A DNA stretch of 64,000 bases from Providencia manganoxydans (GTDB lineage: Bacteria; Pseudomonadota; Gammaproteobacteria; Enterobacterales; Enterobacteriaceae). The position numbers and the translations under genes were made by a program. Positions 1-10,009 of this stretch are shown in pieces; position 1 is the stretch's first letter; each line of letters starts with the position of its first letter. A model generated the notes under the pieces. That model was not told the DNA's origin. It ran no database searches and worked only from the letters and a program-made list of their open reading frames with translations. The stretch is taken from the NCBI RefSeq assembly GCF_016618195.1, contig NZ_CP067099.1:1860001-1924000 (forward strand), read 5' to 3'.

Positions 1-776
1 TGCAAATTCCAACGTGGGTAATCACCTTTGTTGATCGCATCAAACAGGTCTCGTTGTGAGCTTTCACGATCTTTACCAATAATGGCTTCGGCTTCTTCAT
101 CCATTAGGTTAGCAATGCCTTGTTGACAGCGGAAATGGAATTTAACCCAAAAACGTTCATTATCATTATTGATAAAGCTATAGGTGTGGCTACCAAAACC
201 ATGCATATTACGATAGCTACGTGGTAAACCACGGTCACTGACATCAATGGTTAGCTGGTGGAGAGATTCAGGTAAGTGAGAGAAGAAATCCCACTTATAA
301 GCCATTGAGCGCATATTGCTATACGGACAACGTTTAACAACGTGGTTTAAGTCAGGGAATTTTAGAGGGTCACGTAAATAGAAAACAGGGGTATTATTAC
401 CAACCAGATCCCAGTTCCCTTCTTCGGTATAGAACTTCAGTGCAAAACCACGGATATCGCGTTCAGCATCAGCAGCGCCTCGTTCACCTGCGACTGTTGA
501 AAAACGTGCAAACATATCGGTTTTCTTACCAACGGAAGCAAAGATTTTAGCGCGGGTATAGCGGGTAATGTCATGAGTTACGGTGAAAGTTCCAAATGCA
601 CCTGAACCTTTAGCATGCATACGGCGTTCAGGGATCACTTCGCGGTCAAAGTGAGCCAATTTCTCTAAGAACCAAACATCTTGCAATAACATTGGGCCAC
701 GTGGGCCAGCGGTCATTACATTATTATTATCGACAACAGGTGCGCCAGACGCAGTCGTTAGGCCTTTCTTTTTCAT
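1..776 (-). CDS. katA: Catalase KatA (N-terminal 258 residues; cut by window edge)
   Basis: Monofunctional haem catalase that breaks hydrogen peroxide into water and oxygen in the cytoplasm. Reading leftwards from the ATG at 776 gives a continuous catalase N-terminus that runs off the left edge, so about half of a typical 480-residue small-subunit catalase is present. The active-site stretch [12 protein letters not shown] lies at residues 51-62; the histidine is residue 54, the same number as the distal catalytic histidine of the Proteus mirabilis catalase (family knowledge). The conserved [12 protein letters not shown] and [10 protein letters not shown] stretches follow. It is transcribed divergently from yfaZ. 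No OxyR site could be defended by eye. The identification is secure; only the C-terminus is unseen. Confidence 0.95.
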   Translation of the reverse strand, partial: MKKKGLTTASGAPVVDNNNVMTAGPRGPMLLQDVWFLEKLAHFDREVIPERRMHAKGSGAFGTFTVTHDITRYTRAKIFASVGKKTDMFARFSTVAGERGAADAERDIRGFALKFYTEEGNWDLVGNNTPVFYLRDPLKFPDLNHVVKRCPYSNMRSMAYKWDFFSHLPESLHQLTIDVSDRGLPRSYRNMHGFGSHTYSFINNDNERFWVKFHFRCQQGIANLMDEEAEAIIGKDRESSQRDLFDAINKGDYPRWNL

Positions 777-1100
777 CACAATACTCTCCAGTGAGTTATA
801 GACAATAAAACCAATAAATCCTTTTAATGCAGTTTATATCATATAAATTGATAAATTATGCATTATTATCATTCAATTATAGTTGATTGGTTGAAGTATA
901 ACTAATTTGTCGTATCGATTGCTGTGATAACTAATTAAAAATGATTATAAATAGAGATTGGCTTGAGCTAAGTGATACTCATTTCAGTAGTTATTGGTTG
1001 TTTTTTAGTAATCATAAAGTAAAAAACAGTAATAACTGCTGAGAATAGTGATTATATATTGTAATATTATTACTATAACTTCTATTTATGGGGCAATAAT
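777..1100. other. Divergent intergenic region katA / yfaZ
   Basis: AT-rich spacer of about 320 bases between two divergent genes. It must hold both promoters, but I see no convincing operator, repeat or small gene in it. A usable ribosome binding site for yfaZ (GGGGC, 1090-1094) lies at its right end. Confidence 0.6.
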
Positions 1101-1649
1101 ATGCGTAAAGGATTATTTCTCGCTGCTGCTGCGGCGTCATCACTGATGTTTGTTGGGACAGCACAAGCAATCTCGGTAAATGCAAGTGCAGGTGAACATT
1201 ATACTGAATTAAGCGCTGGTATTGGTACTAAAGGTTCTGGCCTAGCATTTGATGGTTCATGGGCGCGCAGTGATCATAACGGTCAAATGGGTAGCTTAGG
1301 TGCAACTTTTGGTTTACCACTGGGGCCATTCTCTGCTTATGTTGGCGGTAAAGCGCTATATTTATCTCCTGAAGATAATAAAAACGGTATGGCACTAGCG
1401 GCTGGTGCAGGTTTAGGCTGGCAAGCTCTACCTTCATTAAATATCTATGGCGAAGCTTATGGTGCGCCTGCTTCGTTAACTTCGGGTAGTGATGCTTATA
1501 CTGAAGCAAAAGTGGGTGCTCGTTACACGGTATTTAAACCTTTATCCGTTGATGCAGGTTACCGTATCATCGATATTAAAGGTAATCACAACAACCCAAA
1601 CAACAAAATTGCTGATGGTTGGTATGTTGGTGCAGGTTTAAGTTTCTAA
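1101..1649 (+). CDS. yfaZ: YfaZ family outer membrane protein
   Basis: Predicted outer membrane beta-barrel of the YfaZ family; no function is established. Residues 1-23 form a signal peptide ending in AQA, followed by a mature chain of about 159 residues with alternating hydrophobic and polar residues, many glycines and a terminal aromatic residue (GLSF), as in small barrels. The E. coli homologue also lies near the nrd/gyrA region, which fits the neighbours here. It is monocistronic, with its own promoter region upstream and a strong terminator directly after the stop. Family call is good; physiological role unknown. Confidence 0.85.
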   Translation: MRKGLFLAAAAASSLMFVGTAQAISVNASAGEHYTELSAGIGTKGSGLAFDGSWARSDHNGQMGSLGATFGLPLGPFSAYVGGKALYLSPEDNKNGMALAAGAGLGWQALPSLNIYGEAYGAPASLTSGSDAYTEAKVGARYTVFKPLSVDAGYRIIDIKGNHNNPNNKIADGWYVGAGLSF

Positions 1650-1666
1650 TAAATCTGTTCTAAAAG

Positions 1667-1706
1667 AAAAAACCTGTACCGTTTTATTAACGGTACAGGT
1701 TTTTTT
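1667..1706. terminator. Bidirectional terminator yfaZ / tyrP
   Basis: An 11-bp perfect stem (1671-1681 with 1691-1701, AACCTGTACCG and complement) with a 9-nt loop, flanked by an A-run on the left and a T-run on the right. It can end yfaZ rightwards and tyrP leftwards. Confidence 0.9.
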
Positions 1707-1719
1707 ATGGGAGAGATAT

Positions 1720-2937
1720 TTAACCTACATTAGGTAAAAAACCGGCCACAATAGCAAATTGGATCACAATCACAGCGATACCACAAAGTAGCACAACACC
1801 TAAAACAGCCGAACCACCTTTGACCTGATAGTGAGGTTTGTCCGTTGGCTTTTCTGTTGCTCTGACTCGCATGGTTAATAATGCAGGGATGATCAGTGCT
1901 AATACTGACAATGCCACTGCTGCATAAGTTAACGCTTGCACAAAACTACTGAAAAATAATGCGGCAAGTAGTGGTGGCAAAAAGGTTAATAACGTCGTTT
2001 GCATCCGACCAAAGAAATGATTACTACGCTTGAATAAGTCAGCTAAATAATCAAACAAGCCGAGTGCGACTCCTAAGAATGAAGTGGCGAGAGCAAGATC
2101 CATAAACAGGCTCACTGCAATGTTGACTCGTGGTGTTGCGACAACATCTCGGATTGCCGTCAATAGGCCATTAAGTCCAGCCTCTTGAGCCAAAATACCT
2201 AAAAAGGTGCTAGATGGGATTGAACCTAATGTGGCGATTTGCCACAGAATATAGGCGATCAGAGGGATCGCGCTTCCTGTAATAAAAATGAGACGTAATT
2301 TACGTACATCACCATTCATGTAATTAACTAGACTAGGCACACTGCCATGAAAACCAAAAGAGGTAAAAATCACAGGAACAGCGGCTAGGAGCATCCCTTT
2401 CTCGACAGGCATCGACGCTAAGTTGACAGATTCAACATGAGGCATCATAACGGCTAACATAATTACCAGAAAAATAATTTTAGCAGTAAATAGTAAGCGG
2501 TTAATAAAATCGACAGAATGGGTACCGATACAAACTACCGTACCACCAATCACGGTAAATAGAATGATTGCGCTTTCGGTTGAAATTTGAATATTCCACC
2601 AAGACGAAAGACTGTCGGAAATTAATACGCCTGCACCGCCAATATAAGCGGTCGTGAGTGCATACATTAATAATAGCATGCTAAGGCCAGTGACGATTTG
2701 GCCTATTGGACCTAGGTATTTTTTAGCGATAGAGCCTAAACCCATATCAGGTGGATTATGTTGATAAACTTCAACCAACAGTAATGAGGTATAACTCATT
2801 AACATCCATAAGCCTACAAGTAAGCAAACGATACCTGTGAAACCGACACCCGCAGCGGCTAGTGGCATTGCCAGCATCCCTGCACCTATTGTTGTTCCTG
2901 CAACGATTAAAACGCTACCTAGCGTGCGATTTTTCAC
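1720..2937 (-). CDS. tyrP: Tyrosine-specific transporter TyrP
   Basis: Inner membrane aromatic amino acid:proton symporter of the hydroxy/aromatic amino acid permease family that imports tyrosine. The 405 residues give about 11 hydrophobic segments. The N-terminus ([20 protein letters not shown]) is nearly the same as E. coli TyrP, and the stretches [12 protein letters not shown] and FDYLADLF are conserved, which favours TyrP over Mtr or TnaB. The 5' region carries a strong TyrR box and a weaker one overlapping a TTGACA -35 element, the expected arrangement for TyrR control. It is monocistronic and shares a bidirectional terminator with yfaZ. Confidence 0.93.
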   Translation of the reverse strand: MKNRTLGSVLIVAGTTIGAGMLAMPLAAAGVGFTGIVCLLVGLWMLMSYTSLLLVEVYQHNPPDMGLGSIAKKYLGPIGQIVTGLSMLLLMYALTTAYIGGAGVLISDSLSSWWNIQISTESAIILFTVIGGTVVCIGTHSVDFINRLLFTAKIIFLVIMLAVMMPHVESVNLASMPVEKGMLLAAVPVIFTSFGFHGSVPSLVNYMNGDVRKLRLIFITGSAIPLIAYILWQIATLGSIPSSTFLGILAQEAGLNGLLTAIRDVVATPRVNIAVSLFMDLALATSFLGVALGLFDYLADLFKRSNHFFGRMQTTLLTFLPPLLAALFFSSFVQALTYAAVALSVLALIIPALLTMRVRATEKPTDKPHYQVKGGSAVLGVVLLCGIAVIVIQFAIVAGFLPNVG

Positions 2938-2979
2938 AAATTCCTCTGATTAAAAGTCATAGATTAATAAGCTGTGCAG

Positions 2980-3006
2980 ATTATGCGATCTGCTTTTTTC
3001 TGTCAA
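2980..3006 (-). promoter_or_regulatory. Putative tyrP promoter
   Basis: On the minus strand a perfect TTGACA -35 (3006-3001) is followed by CATAAT (2985-2980) with a short 15-base spacer; TAATCT (2983-2978) would give 17 bases but matches less well. A poor spacer would suit a promoter that needs an activator. The -35 lies inside the weaker TyrR box. Confidence 0.5.
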
Positions 3007-3041
3007 ATCTAAATTACATTTGATGTAAACATATATTTACG
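3001..3041. promoter_or_regulatory. TyrR boxes upstream of tyrP
   Basis: Strong box at 3024-3041: TGTAAA, six bases, TTTACG, one mismatch from the TyrR consensus TGTAAA-N6-TTTACA. A weaker box at 3001-3018 (TGTCAA, six bases, ATTACA) covers the -35. A promoter-distal strong box plus a weak box over the promoter is the known layout at E. coli tyrP, where TyrR represses with tyrosine and activates with phenylalanine. Confidence 0.75.
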
Positions 3042-3291
3042 ATGGTGGGGTTTATTGAGCTTAAGTGATGAAAATAACTGCGAATAGTTTTAGGTAACTA
3101 ATTAATTAGAGTTATGAAATTAGATCATTAAAGGTGAATATATATGGTTTATAATGTTAATATGTCTTTATTAATCGACTGATTTATATGGATATTTTAA
3201 CTTAACAGAACAGTATGGCAGTAACTTAAGATAAATATTGTGATGTAATGCCGAAATCGCATTGAAAAATAAGATTAAATTCTTTTACTAA

Positions 3292-3333
3292 TTAATATAA
3301 ATCAACAATTTGCCAATCTTTCATCCTGATAAT
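3292..3333 (+). promoter_or_regulatory. FNR-type site and -10 element of dcuB
   Basis: TTAAT-ATAA-ATCAA at 3292-3305 matches nine of ten positions of the FNR consensus TTGAT-N4-ATCAA. GATAAT at 3328-3333 is a good -10; a start about 7 bases on (near 3340) puts the FNR centre at about -41.5, the class II activation position. No good -35 is present, as expected. The leader would be about 24 nt. Confidence 0.7.
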
Positions 3334-3363
3334 GTAGATAAACATTAATTAAAGGATGAACTT

Positions 3364-4704
3364 ATGGACTTTCTGATACAACTCGCCATTATTCTTGTCT
3401 GCTTGTTCTACGGAGCAAGAAAAGGGGGGATGGCATTAGGGCTGTTAGGTGGTGTTGGGTTGGTAATACTGGTGTTTGGTTTTGGTCTACCGCCTGGAAA
3501 ACCGCCTGTTGATGTTATGCTTGTTATTATTGCTGTTGTTGCCGCATCAGCAACCTTACAAGCATCAGGCGGTTTGGATGTCATGCTGCAAATTGCAGAA
3601 CGACTACTACGTAAAAATCCAAAATACATTTCTATTGTGGCACCTTTTGTGACATGTATCTTAACCATTTTGTGTGGTACAGGGCACGTGGTGTATACCA
3701 TCTTACCGATTATCTATGATGCCGCGATCAAAAATAATATCCGTCCAGAAAGACCGATGGCGGCCAGTAGCATTGGTGCACAAATGGGGATCATCGCCAG
3801 TCCTGTTTCTGTTGCAGTGGTATCATTAGTAGCGATGCTTAATGGTGTCACTATTAATGGCAAATCATTAGAATTTTTAGATTTATTAGCAATTACCATT
3901 CCATCTACGCTGATCGGGATACTGGCTATTGGTATTTTTAGCTGGTTTAGAGGTAAGGATTTAGATAAAGATCCTGAATTCCAAAAATTCATCTCAGTGC
4001 CAGAAAACTATGAGTATGTTTATGGTGACAGCGCGACTTTACTTGATAAGAAATTACCAAAAATTAATTGGGTTGCGATGTGGATTTTTTTAGCATCCAT
4101 CGCTGTTGTTGCCATTTTGGGCGCAGTTTCTGAATTAAGACCTTTGGTTAATGGTAAGCCACTTTCCATGGTACTCGTGATCCAAATGTTTATGCTGTTG
4201 GCTGGTGCACTGATTATCATTATTTGTAAAACAAACCCGGGGCAAATATCTAAAAACGAAGTATTCCGTTCAGGGATGATAGCAATTGTTGCGGTGTATG
4301 GTATCGCATGGATGGCAGAAACCATGTTCGGCGCACATATGGATGAGATAAAAGGCACCCTTGGCGCATTAGTCAAAGATTTTCCATGGGCTTACGCAGT
4401 CATTCTATTATTAGTTTCTAAATTTGTTAACTCACAAGCGGCAGCATTAGCTGCGGTGGTGCCGATTGCGTTAGGTATTGGTGTTGATCCCGCCTATATT
4501 ATTGCATCTGCGCCTGCTTGTTATGGTTATTATATTTTACCAACTTACCCGAGCGATCTTGCTGCCATTCAATTTGACCGTTCAGGAACAACTCGGATTG
4601 GTAAATTTGTGATTAACCACAGTTTCATTTTACCGGGTTTGATTGGTGTGGGTGTTTCTTGTGTGTTTGGCTGGGTATTTGCGGGTTTGTACGGCTACCT
4701 ATAA
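3364..4704 (+). CDS. dcuB: Anaerobic C4-dicarboxylate transporter DcuB
   Basis: Inner membrane antiporter that exchanges external fumarate (or malate, aspartate) for succinate during fumarate respiration. The length, 446 residues, equals that of E. coli DcuB, and long stretches such as [20 protein letters not shown] and [18 protein letters not shown] are shared. About 12 membrane segments are visible. The ribosome binding site AAAGGATG lies 8-10 bases before the ATG. In E. coli dcuB is followed by fumB; here the next genes are the convergent yfaE-nrdBA, so dcuB stands alone. FNR control is predicted from the upstream site; DcuS/DcuR control is likely in the family but not visible. Confidence 0.93.
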   Translation: MDFLIQLAIILVCLFYGARKGGMALGLLGGVGLVILVFGFGLPPGKPPVDVMLVIIAVVAASATLQASGGLDVMLQIAERLLRKNPKYISIVAPFVTCILTILCGTGHVVYTILPIIYDAAIKNNIRPERPMAASSIGAQMGIIASPVSVAVVSLVAMLNGVTINGKSLEFLDLLAITIPSTLIGILAIGIFSWFRGKDLDKDPEFQKFISVPENYEYVYGDSATLLDKKLPKINWVAMWIFLASIAVVAILGAVSELRPLVNGKPLSMVLVIQMFMLLAGALIIIICKTNPGQISKNEVFRSGMIAIVAVYGIAWMAETMFGAHMDEIKGTLGALVKDFPWAYAVILLLVSKFVNSQAAALAAVVPIALGIGVDPAYIIASAPACYGYYILPTYPSDLAAIQFDRSGTTRIGKFVINHSFILPGLIGVGVSCVFGWVFAGLYGYL

Positions 4705-4744
4705 TGCATAAAATAATCACTTCTAAAGTGATATGAGTATGTCA

Positions 4745-4791
4745 GACTACCGTTGAATAAATGATATTTTACGGTAGTCATTTAATTTTTT
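4745..4791 (+). terminator. Probable dcuB terminator
   Basis: Stem GACTACCGT (4745-4753) with ACGGTAGTC (4771-4779), 17-nt AT-rich loop, followed by a T-rich tract at 4780-4791. Usable intrinsic terminator, with a rather long loop. Confidence 0.6.
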
Positions 4792-4938
4792 GATAAATTG
4801 ATTTTAATGGGATTTCTTTAATCTCAAACAAAATTTTTGCTGTTTTTTAGCGTGCCCTTAAGAAAGGTTTGACTGCTCGATGGATAGTGCGATGGTGACA
4901 ATCAAACACTTTTTTACTTGGTTCTGTCAGTGTGCTAC

Positions 4939-5205
4939 TTATTGATTGATTTCAATATCAGAAAGAGGGTGGCAGCAACAAGGTAGGATTTCTCCATTTT
5001 GGACAAAGGCCAAAGGCTTTTGTTTATAACCCACTTTCCCTTTTAGAAGCATGACCTTGCATGAACCACAGTAACCTTCTCGGCATTGAAACTCGACAGG
5101 TATACGGCTGTCTTCAAGTGCATCGAGCAAGCTAGTGTGGATCTCGGTATGGTAGGGGACTTGCACACCCTGCGAAAGCCGCAGGGTGACTTTATGGCTA
5201 GCCAT
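4939..5205 (-). CDS. yfaE: 2Fe-2S ferredoxin YfaE
   Basis: Small plant-type [2Fe-2S] ferredoxin that repairs and maintains the diferric-tyrosyl radical cofactor of NrdB. Cysteines at residues 41, 46 and 49 (CREGYCGSC) and a Cys triplet at 76-78 supply the cluster ligands; 88 residues is the family length. It starts 2 bases after the nrdB stop and is therefore the last gene of the nrdA-nrdB-yfaE operon, the same order as in E. coli. Confidence 0.93.
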   Translation of the reverse strand: MASHKVTLRLSQGVQVPYHTEIHTSLLDALEDSRIPVEFQCREGYCGSCKVMLLKGKVGYKQKPLAFVQNGEILPCCCHPLSDIEINQ

Positions 5206-5207
5206 GA

Positions 5208-6344
5208 TTAGAGTTCAAAATCACTCAGGTCATCAGTATTGACTTCAGAGTCAATCTGACCGACCAGATAGGAGCTGACTTCAACTTCTTGTGGCGCAAC
5301 TTGAACGTTATCAGAAACTAACCATGCATTGATCCAAGGAATTGGATTTGAACGTGCTTCGAATGGTAGTTTTAAACCAACAGCTTGCATACGAATGTTG
5401 GTGATATATTCAACATATTGACACAAAATGTCTTTGTTCAAGCCAATCATTGAGCCTTCGCTAAATAAGTATTCAGCCCACTCTTTTTCTTGCTCAGCCG
5501 CATCCACAAACAGTTTATAGCATTCATCTTCACATTCTAAGGCAATTTCTGCCATTTCAGGATCGTCTTGACCTGAACGCAGTAAATTTAGCATATGCTG
5601 TGTACCAGTGAGATGCAATGCTTCATCACGGGCAATCAATTTGATGATTTTAGCATTACCTTCCATCAGTTCACGCTCTGCGAAAGCAAATGAACAGGCA
5701 AAACTGACATAGAAGCGAATGGCTTCCAGTGCGTTAACACTCATTAGGCACAGATACAGCTGTTTTTTCAGAGCGCGTAATGACACCGTAATTTGCTTAC
5801 CATTGCAGGTGTGAGTGCCTTCACCAAACATATGGTAATAATTAGTCATTTCAATCAGTGTATCGTAGTACGCTGAAATATCACGAGCACGCTTCAGAAT
5901 TTCTTCATTTTCAACGATATCATCGAAAATCAGTGCCGGATCATTCACGATATTACGAATAATATGAGTGTAAGAGCGTGAATGAATAGTTTCTGAGAAT
6001 GCCCAAGTTTCAATCCAAGTCTCTAATTCAGGAATTGAAATCAAAGGCAGCAGTGCTACGTTAGGGCTGCGACCCTGAATAGAGTCAAGCAGCGTTTGGT
6101 ATTTCAAATTACTGATGAAAATATGCTTTTCATGATCAGGCAGTGCATTGTAATCAATGCGATCGCGTGAAACATCAACTTCTTCTGGGCGCCAGAAAAA
6201 CGAAAGCTGTTTTTCGATTAACTTTTCGAAAATCGGATACTTTTGCTGATCAAAGCGAGCTACGTTAACAGGCTGGCCGAAAAACATCGGCTCCAGCAAT
6301 TGGTCATTTCTCTTTTGAGAGAAGGTTGTGTATGTATGTGACAT
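5208..6344 (-). CDS. nrdB: Ribonucleoside-diphosphate reductase 1 subunit beta NrdB
   Basis: Class Ia ribonucleotide reductase radical-generating subunit; houses the diiron centre and tyrosyl radical that drive NrdA. The 378 residues compare with 376 in E. coli. Asp87, Glu118 and His121 are the first iron ligands and Tyr125 ([11 protein letters not shown]) is the radical tyrosine, corresponding to E. coli D84, E115, H118 and Y122 with an offset of three. The second ligand set lies in the RDEALHLTG stretch and the helix before it. The C-terminal tail [12 protein letters not shown] is the NrdA-docking peptide. It sits 11 bases after nrdA and 2 before yfaE. Confidence 0.96.
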   Translation of the reverse strand: MSHTYTTFSQKRNDQLLEPMFFGQPVNVARFDQQKYPIFEKLIEKQLSFFWRPEEVDVSRDRIDYNALPDHEKHIFISNLKYQTLLDSIQGRSPNVALLPLISIPELETWIETWAFSETIHSRSYTHIIRNIVNDPALIFDDIVENEEILKRARDISAYYDTLIEMTNYYHMFGEGTHTCNGKQITVSLRALKKQLYLCLMSVNALEAIRFYVSFACSFAFAERELMEGNAKIIKLIARDEALHLTGTQHMLNLLRSGQDDPEMAEIALECEDECYKLFVDAAEQEKEWAEYLFSEGSMIGLNKDILCQYVEYITNIRMQAVGLKLPFEARSNPIPWINAWLVSDNVQVAPQEVEVSSYLVGQIDSEVNTDDLSDFEL

Positions 6345-6355
6345 GACAATTCCTA

Positions 6356-8647
6356 TTAAATTTTACACGCGCCGCCTTCACAATCTGAATCAGCTGACTC
6401 AACAACTTCTTCCAGATCACCTTGAACATCTTCCGCGCCATCACGGGTGTTATGGTAGTAAAGTGTTTTCACACCAAACTTATAGGCGAGCAATAAATCT
6501 TTTAGCAATTGATTCATTGGTACTTTGCCAGTGGTAAAACGCGTTGGGTCATAGTTAGTATTGGCAGAGATCGACTGATCGATAAATTTCTGCATAATAC
6601 CGACTAATTGCAAATAGCCGCTGTTTGAAGGCATTTGCCATAATAACTCATAAGCGCCTTTCAGATTCTCATAATCAGGAACAACTTGGCGTAAAATACC
6701 ATCTTTCGATGCTTTAATACTGATATAACCACGAGGTGGCTCGATACCATTCGTTGCGTTAGAAATCTGTGATGATGTTTCAGATGGCATCAACGCAGAC
6801 AATGTTGAGTTACGCAGGCCATATTGTTGAATATCTTTACGCAATGTTTCCCAATCAAAATGTAGAGGTTCATTGGTCAGTTTATCCAACTCTTTTTTAT
6901 AGGTATCGATTGGTAAAATACCTTGTGAATAAGTGGTTTCATTGAACCAAGGGCAAGCCCCTTGTTCTTTTGCCAGCTCGTTAGAGGCTTTCAATAGATA
7001 ATATTGAATGGCTTCAAACGTTTTATGTGTCAAATTATTGGCACTGCCATCAGAATAGCGCACGCCATGCTTAGCTAAATAATAAGCATAATTGATAACA
7101 CCAATACCTAACGTACGACGACCCATTGCACCTTTTTTCGCAGCAATGATCGGGTAGTCTTGATAATCTAATAACGCATCCAGAGCACGTACAGCCAATA
7201 CTGCCAGCTCTTCTAATTCGTCAAGGCTATCAATCGCGCCTAAGTTAAAGGCAGATAGCGTACAGAGCGCAATTTCGCCTTCTTCATCATTGATGTTATT
7301 CAATGGCTTAGTTGGTAATGCAATTTCTAAACAAAGGTTAGATTGACGTACCGGTGCCACTTGAGGATCAAATGGGCTATGCGTATTACAATGGTCTACG
7401 TTTTGAATATAGATACGGCCAGTTGAGGCGCGTTCTTGCATCATCAATGAAAACAGTTCAACCGCTTTGACGCTAGTTTTACGGATAGTTTCATCTTGCT
7501 CATAAGTCACATATAAGCGCTCAAATTCATCTTGATCAGCAAAGAATGCATCATATAGTCCCGGTACATCTGATGGGCTAAACAGAGTGATGTCTTGGTT
7601 TTTGATCAAACGCTCATACATTAGCTTGTTGATTTGAACACCGTAATCCATATGGCGTACACGGTTACCTTCAACACCACGGTTATTTTTCAGGACTAAT
7701 AAGCTTTCAACTTCCAAATGCCACAGTGGATAGAACAGTGTCGCTGCACCGCCACGAACACCACCTTGCGAGCACGATTTAACCGCTGTTTGGAAATGCT
7801 TATAGAAAGGAATACAACCTGTGTGGAATGCTTCACCACCACGAATTGGGCTGCCTAGCGCACGGATACGGCCTGCGTTAACACCGATCCCAGCACGTTG
7901 TGAAACATACTTAACAATCGCACTTGAGGTTGCGTTAATTGAATCTAGGCTATCGCCACACTCAATCAGTACACAAGAGCTGAATTGGCGAGTAGGAGTA
8001 CGTACACCAGCCATAATAGGGGTTGGCAATGAGATTTTAAATGTTGATGCCGCATCATAGAAACGACGAATATAGTCAAGGCGTGTTTCTTTCGGATAAT
8101 GTGAAAACAGGCATGCCGCAACTAAAATATACAGGAATTGCGCGCTTTCATAAATTTCACCCGTAACACGGTTCTGAACCAAGTACTTACCTTCAAGTTG
8201 TTTGACGGCAGCATAGGAGAAATTCATATCACGCCAATGGTCAATAAAACCATCCATTTGCTCGAACTCTGCTTGTGAGTAGTCTTCCAGCAAATGCTTA
8301 TCATATTTGCCCATTTCAACTAGGCGTTTGACGTGTTTATACAGTGTTGGCGGTTCAAATTGACCGTACGCTTTTTTACGCAAGTTGAAAATAGCAAGAC
8401 GCGCGGCAAGGTACTGATAATCAGGGGTATCACCAGTAATCAGGTCTGCTGCTGCTTTGATCATGGTTTCATGAATATCGGAGGTTCTAATTCCATCATA
8501 AAACTGAATCTGTGAACGTAACTCCACCTGTGAAACAGATACGTTACTTAGGCCCTCAGCGGCCCAGGTTATTACCTTGTGGATTTTATCGAGATCAATG
8601 CGTTCTTTATGTCCATCACGTTTTGTGACTAACAGACTCTGGTTCAT
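6356..8647 (-). CDS. nrdA: Ribonucleoside-diphosphate reductase 1 subunit alpha NrdA
   Basis: Catalytic subunit of aerobic class Ia ribonucleotide reductase, reducing NDPs to dNDPs in the cytoplasm. I start it at the ATG at 8647 ([12 protein letters not shown]), which aligns with the E. coli start; a frame-compatible ATG four codons upstream (8659) is less likely. This gives 763 residues. The N-terminal ATP-cone, the [14 protein letters not shown] cysteine (C225 in E. coli), the [12 protein letters not shown] thiyl cysteine with its Asn and Glu (N437/C439/E441), the partner cysteine in [11 protein letters not shown], and the C-terminal CEGGACKI shuttle pair are all present. The upstream region carries a consensus DnaA box and a possible NrdR site. 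Confidence 0.96.
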   Translation of the reverse strand: MNQSLLVTKRDGHKERIDLDKIHKVITWAAEGLSNVSVSQVELRSQIQFYDGIRTSDIHETMIKAAADLITGDTPDYQYLAARLAIFNLRKKAYGQFEPPTLYKHVKRLVEMGKYDKHLLEDYSQAEFEQMDGFIDHWRDMNFSYAAVKQLEGKYLVQNRVTGEIYESAQFLYILVAACLFSHYPKETRLDYIRRFYDAASTFKISLPTPIMAGVRTPTRQFSSCVLIECGDSLDSINATSSAIVKYVSQRAGIGVNAGRIRALGSPIRGGEAFHTGCIPFYKHFQTAVKSCSQGGVRGGAATLFYPLWHLEVESLLVLKNNRGVEGNRVRHMDYGVQINKLMYERLIKNQDITLFSPSDVPGLYDAFFADQDEFERLYVTYEQDETIRKTSVKAVELFSLMMQERASTGRIYIQNVDHCNTHSPFDPQVAPVRQSNLCLEIALPTKPLNNINDEEGEIALCTLSAFNLGAIDSLDELEELAVLAVRALDALLDYQDYPIIAAKKGAMGRRTLGIGVINYAYYLAKHGVRYSDGSANNLTHKTFEAIQYYLLKASNELAKEQGACPWFNETTYSQGILPIDTYKKELDKLTNEPLHFDWETLRKDIQQYGLRNSTLSALMPSETSSQISNATNGIEPPRGYISIKASKDGILRQVVPDYENLKGAYELLWQMPSNSGYLQLVGIMQKFIDQSISANTNYDPTRFTTGKVPMNQLLKDLLLAYKFGVKTLYYHNTRDGAEDVQGDLEEVVESADSDCEGGACKI

Positions 8648-8755
8648 GAGCAAGTACACCTTGGTTGGCCTACAAATAGAAATAGCACATCCCTAACAAT
8701 AAAAAAACTCATGGTGTGACCCTATGAGGCTTGTAGTGTTAGAACTGAATTACAT

Positions 8756-8767
8756 ACTATATGTAGT
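8756..8767. promoter_or_regulatory. Possible NrdR box upstream of nrdA
   Basis: ACTATATGTAGT is an imperfect palindrome (ACTA-N4-TAGT) resembling the core of an NrdR box, about 110 bases before the nrdA start. NrdR usually binds two boxes three helical turns apart; only a half-site (TAGTGT, 8734-8739) is visible nearby, so this stays tentative. Confidence 0.35.
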
Positions 8768-8838
8768 GGTTTGTTGATTTTACAATAACAAGATAATGTT
8801 AATGTACATTTTTAGCAAGTGCACAAATCTGAGTCTTC

Positions 8839-8847
8839 TGTGGATAA
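8839..8847 (-). promoter_or_regulatory. DnaA box upstream of nrdA
   Basis: TTATCCACA on the minus strand, a perfect DnaA box, about 190 bases before nrdA. A degenerate second copy (TTATCCCAA) lies at 8851-8859. E. coli nrdA also has DnaA boxes upstream, so DnaA coupling of dNTP supply to replication is plausible here. Confidence 0.6.
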
Positions 8848-8857
8848 CTTTTGGGAT

Positions 8858-8928
8858 AAAAAAAATCACCATGTCGGTAAGCTGCACTAGAAAAGGAATT
8901 CTATTAATCGAAGCTCGATACATGGTGA
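8858..8928 (-). terminator. ubiG terminator with large branched stem
   Basis: On the minus strand the arms 8928-8920 and 8874-8866 (TCACCATGT and complement) pair over a 45-nt interior that holds its own small hairpin (ATCGA-GCT-TCGAT), and eight T residues follow (8865-8858). It sits just after ubiG and before the nrdA control region. Confidence 0.65.
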
Positions 8929-8988
8929 TAAAAATAAATTTTGTAAATGGAGTTTGTTTGCTGGTTTCTTAAACGCAACGCTTGCTAT

Positions 8989-9711
8989 TTATTCGCTGAC
9001 AGTATGCAACATATAATTGACGTCTACATTCGGTCCTAAATAGAATTTATCCTTCAAAGGGTTGTAATGTAACCCAATGATATGATTGTCTTTTAGTTGC
9101 GTGTTATCAACCCAGCCAATGAGTTCAGAAGGACGGATGAATTTCTTCGCATCATGGGTTCCTTTTGGCACCATTTTCATTACATATTCAGCCCCAACAA
9201 CCGCCATTAGCCATGCTTTTTTGTTGCGGTTAATCGTGGAAAAAATGACATGCCCACCGGGTTTGACTAATTTAGCGCAAGCACGAACGACAGACTCAGG
9301 ATCTGGAACATGCTCAAGCATCTCCATACAGGTGACTACATCATAGGCTTGTGGATATTTATCGGCATGTTGTTCAACGGTCTCTTGAACATATTCAACA
9401 GGGATCCCCGATTCTAATGAATGTAATCGAGCGACCATCAATGGTTCTGCACCCATATCAAGGCCTGTGACATTTGCACCTTCACGCGCCATGCTTTCCG
9501 ATAAAATTCCACCACCACAACCCACATCCAACACTTTTTTACCAAACAAACCATCGACACGCTGCATGATATAGCCAAGACGCAGTGGATTGATACGATG
9601 AAGTGGTGCAAATTCGCCTTCTAAATCCCACCAGCGAGAAGCAATAGCTTCAAATTTTTCAATTTCCTGTTGGTCGACGTTTTGATAGCTTGGGGTTGAT
9701 GTCTCATTCAT
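8989..9711 (-). CDS. ubiG: Ubiquinone biosynthesis O-methyltransferase UbiG
   Basis: SAM-dependent methyltransferase doing both O-methylations in ubiquinone synthesis, at the cytoplasmic face of the inner membrane. The class I SAM motif [14 protein letters not shown] is at residues 59-72, the acidic post-I region reads VTGLDMG, and motif II/III lie around [13 protein letters not shown] and [15 protein letters not shown]. Length 240, as in E. coli. It is divergent from gyrA, the usual enterobacterial pairing. A large terminator follows the stop. No oddities. Confidence 0.95.
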   Translation of the reverse strand: MNETSTPSYQNVDQQEIEKFEAIASRWWDLEGEFAPLHRINPLRLGYIMQRVDGLFGKKVLDVGCGGGILSESMAREGANVTGLDMGAEPLMVARLHSLESGIPVEYVQETVEQHADKYPQAYDVVTCMEMLEHVPDPESVVRACAKLVKPGGHVIFSTINRNKKAWLMAVVGAEYVMKMVPKGTHDAKKFIRPSELIGWVDNTQLKDNHIIGLHYNPLKDKFYLGPNVDVNYMLHTVSE

Positions 9712-9748
9712 GAATGGAGCTCCTGTTTCTAGATAGCTGTCCGAACGT

Positions 9749-9806
9749 TATACTCACCATATTCAATTTGTAGCACTTCGTGGCACATTGAATTATTTAG
9801 AGTATA
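9749..9806. repeat. Short ERIC derivative between ubiG and gyrA
   Basis: Begins TATACTC and ends GAATTATTTAGAGTATA, the two termini of the ERIC repeats elsewhere in this window, but is only 58 bases long, so the middle has been deleted. It lies in the ubiG leader region. Confidence 0.6.
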
Positions 9807-9962
9807 AAATAGGCATTTATTGGTACCATAAACGGTTTTTTGTTGCTCTTACGCAATAAACTCGATGCTTGCGGACACATAAGGATATTTTTCGGCTATT
9901 ATACATGGCTTGAAAGACAAATACTCACTTCTCATTTTTTTTATTAAATTGGCGAATTGTGG

Positions 9963-9968
9963 TATAGT
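9963..9968 (+). promoter_or_regulatory. Possible -10 element of gyrA
   Basis: TATAGT, five of six matches to the -10 consensus, 41 bases before the gyrA ATG. No good -35 is seen at the right distance. Gyrase promoters typically lean on the -10 region and supercoiling, so this is plausible but not proven. Confidence 0.4.
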
Positions 9969-10009
9969 TCTAAACCTTTGAATCCGAAGTTATGAGGGAC
10001 AGTGGTTCC

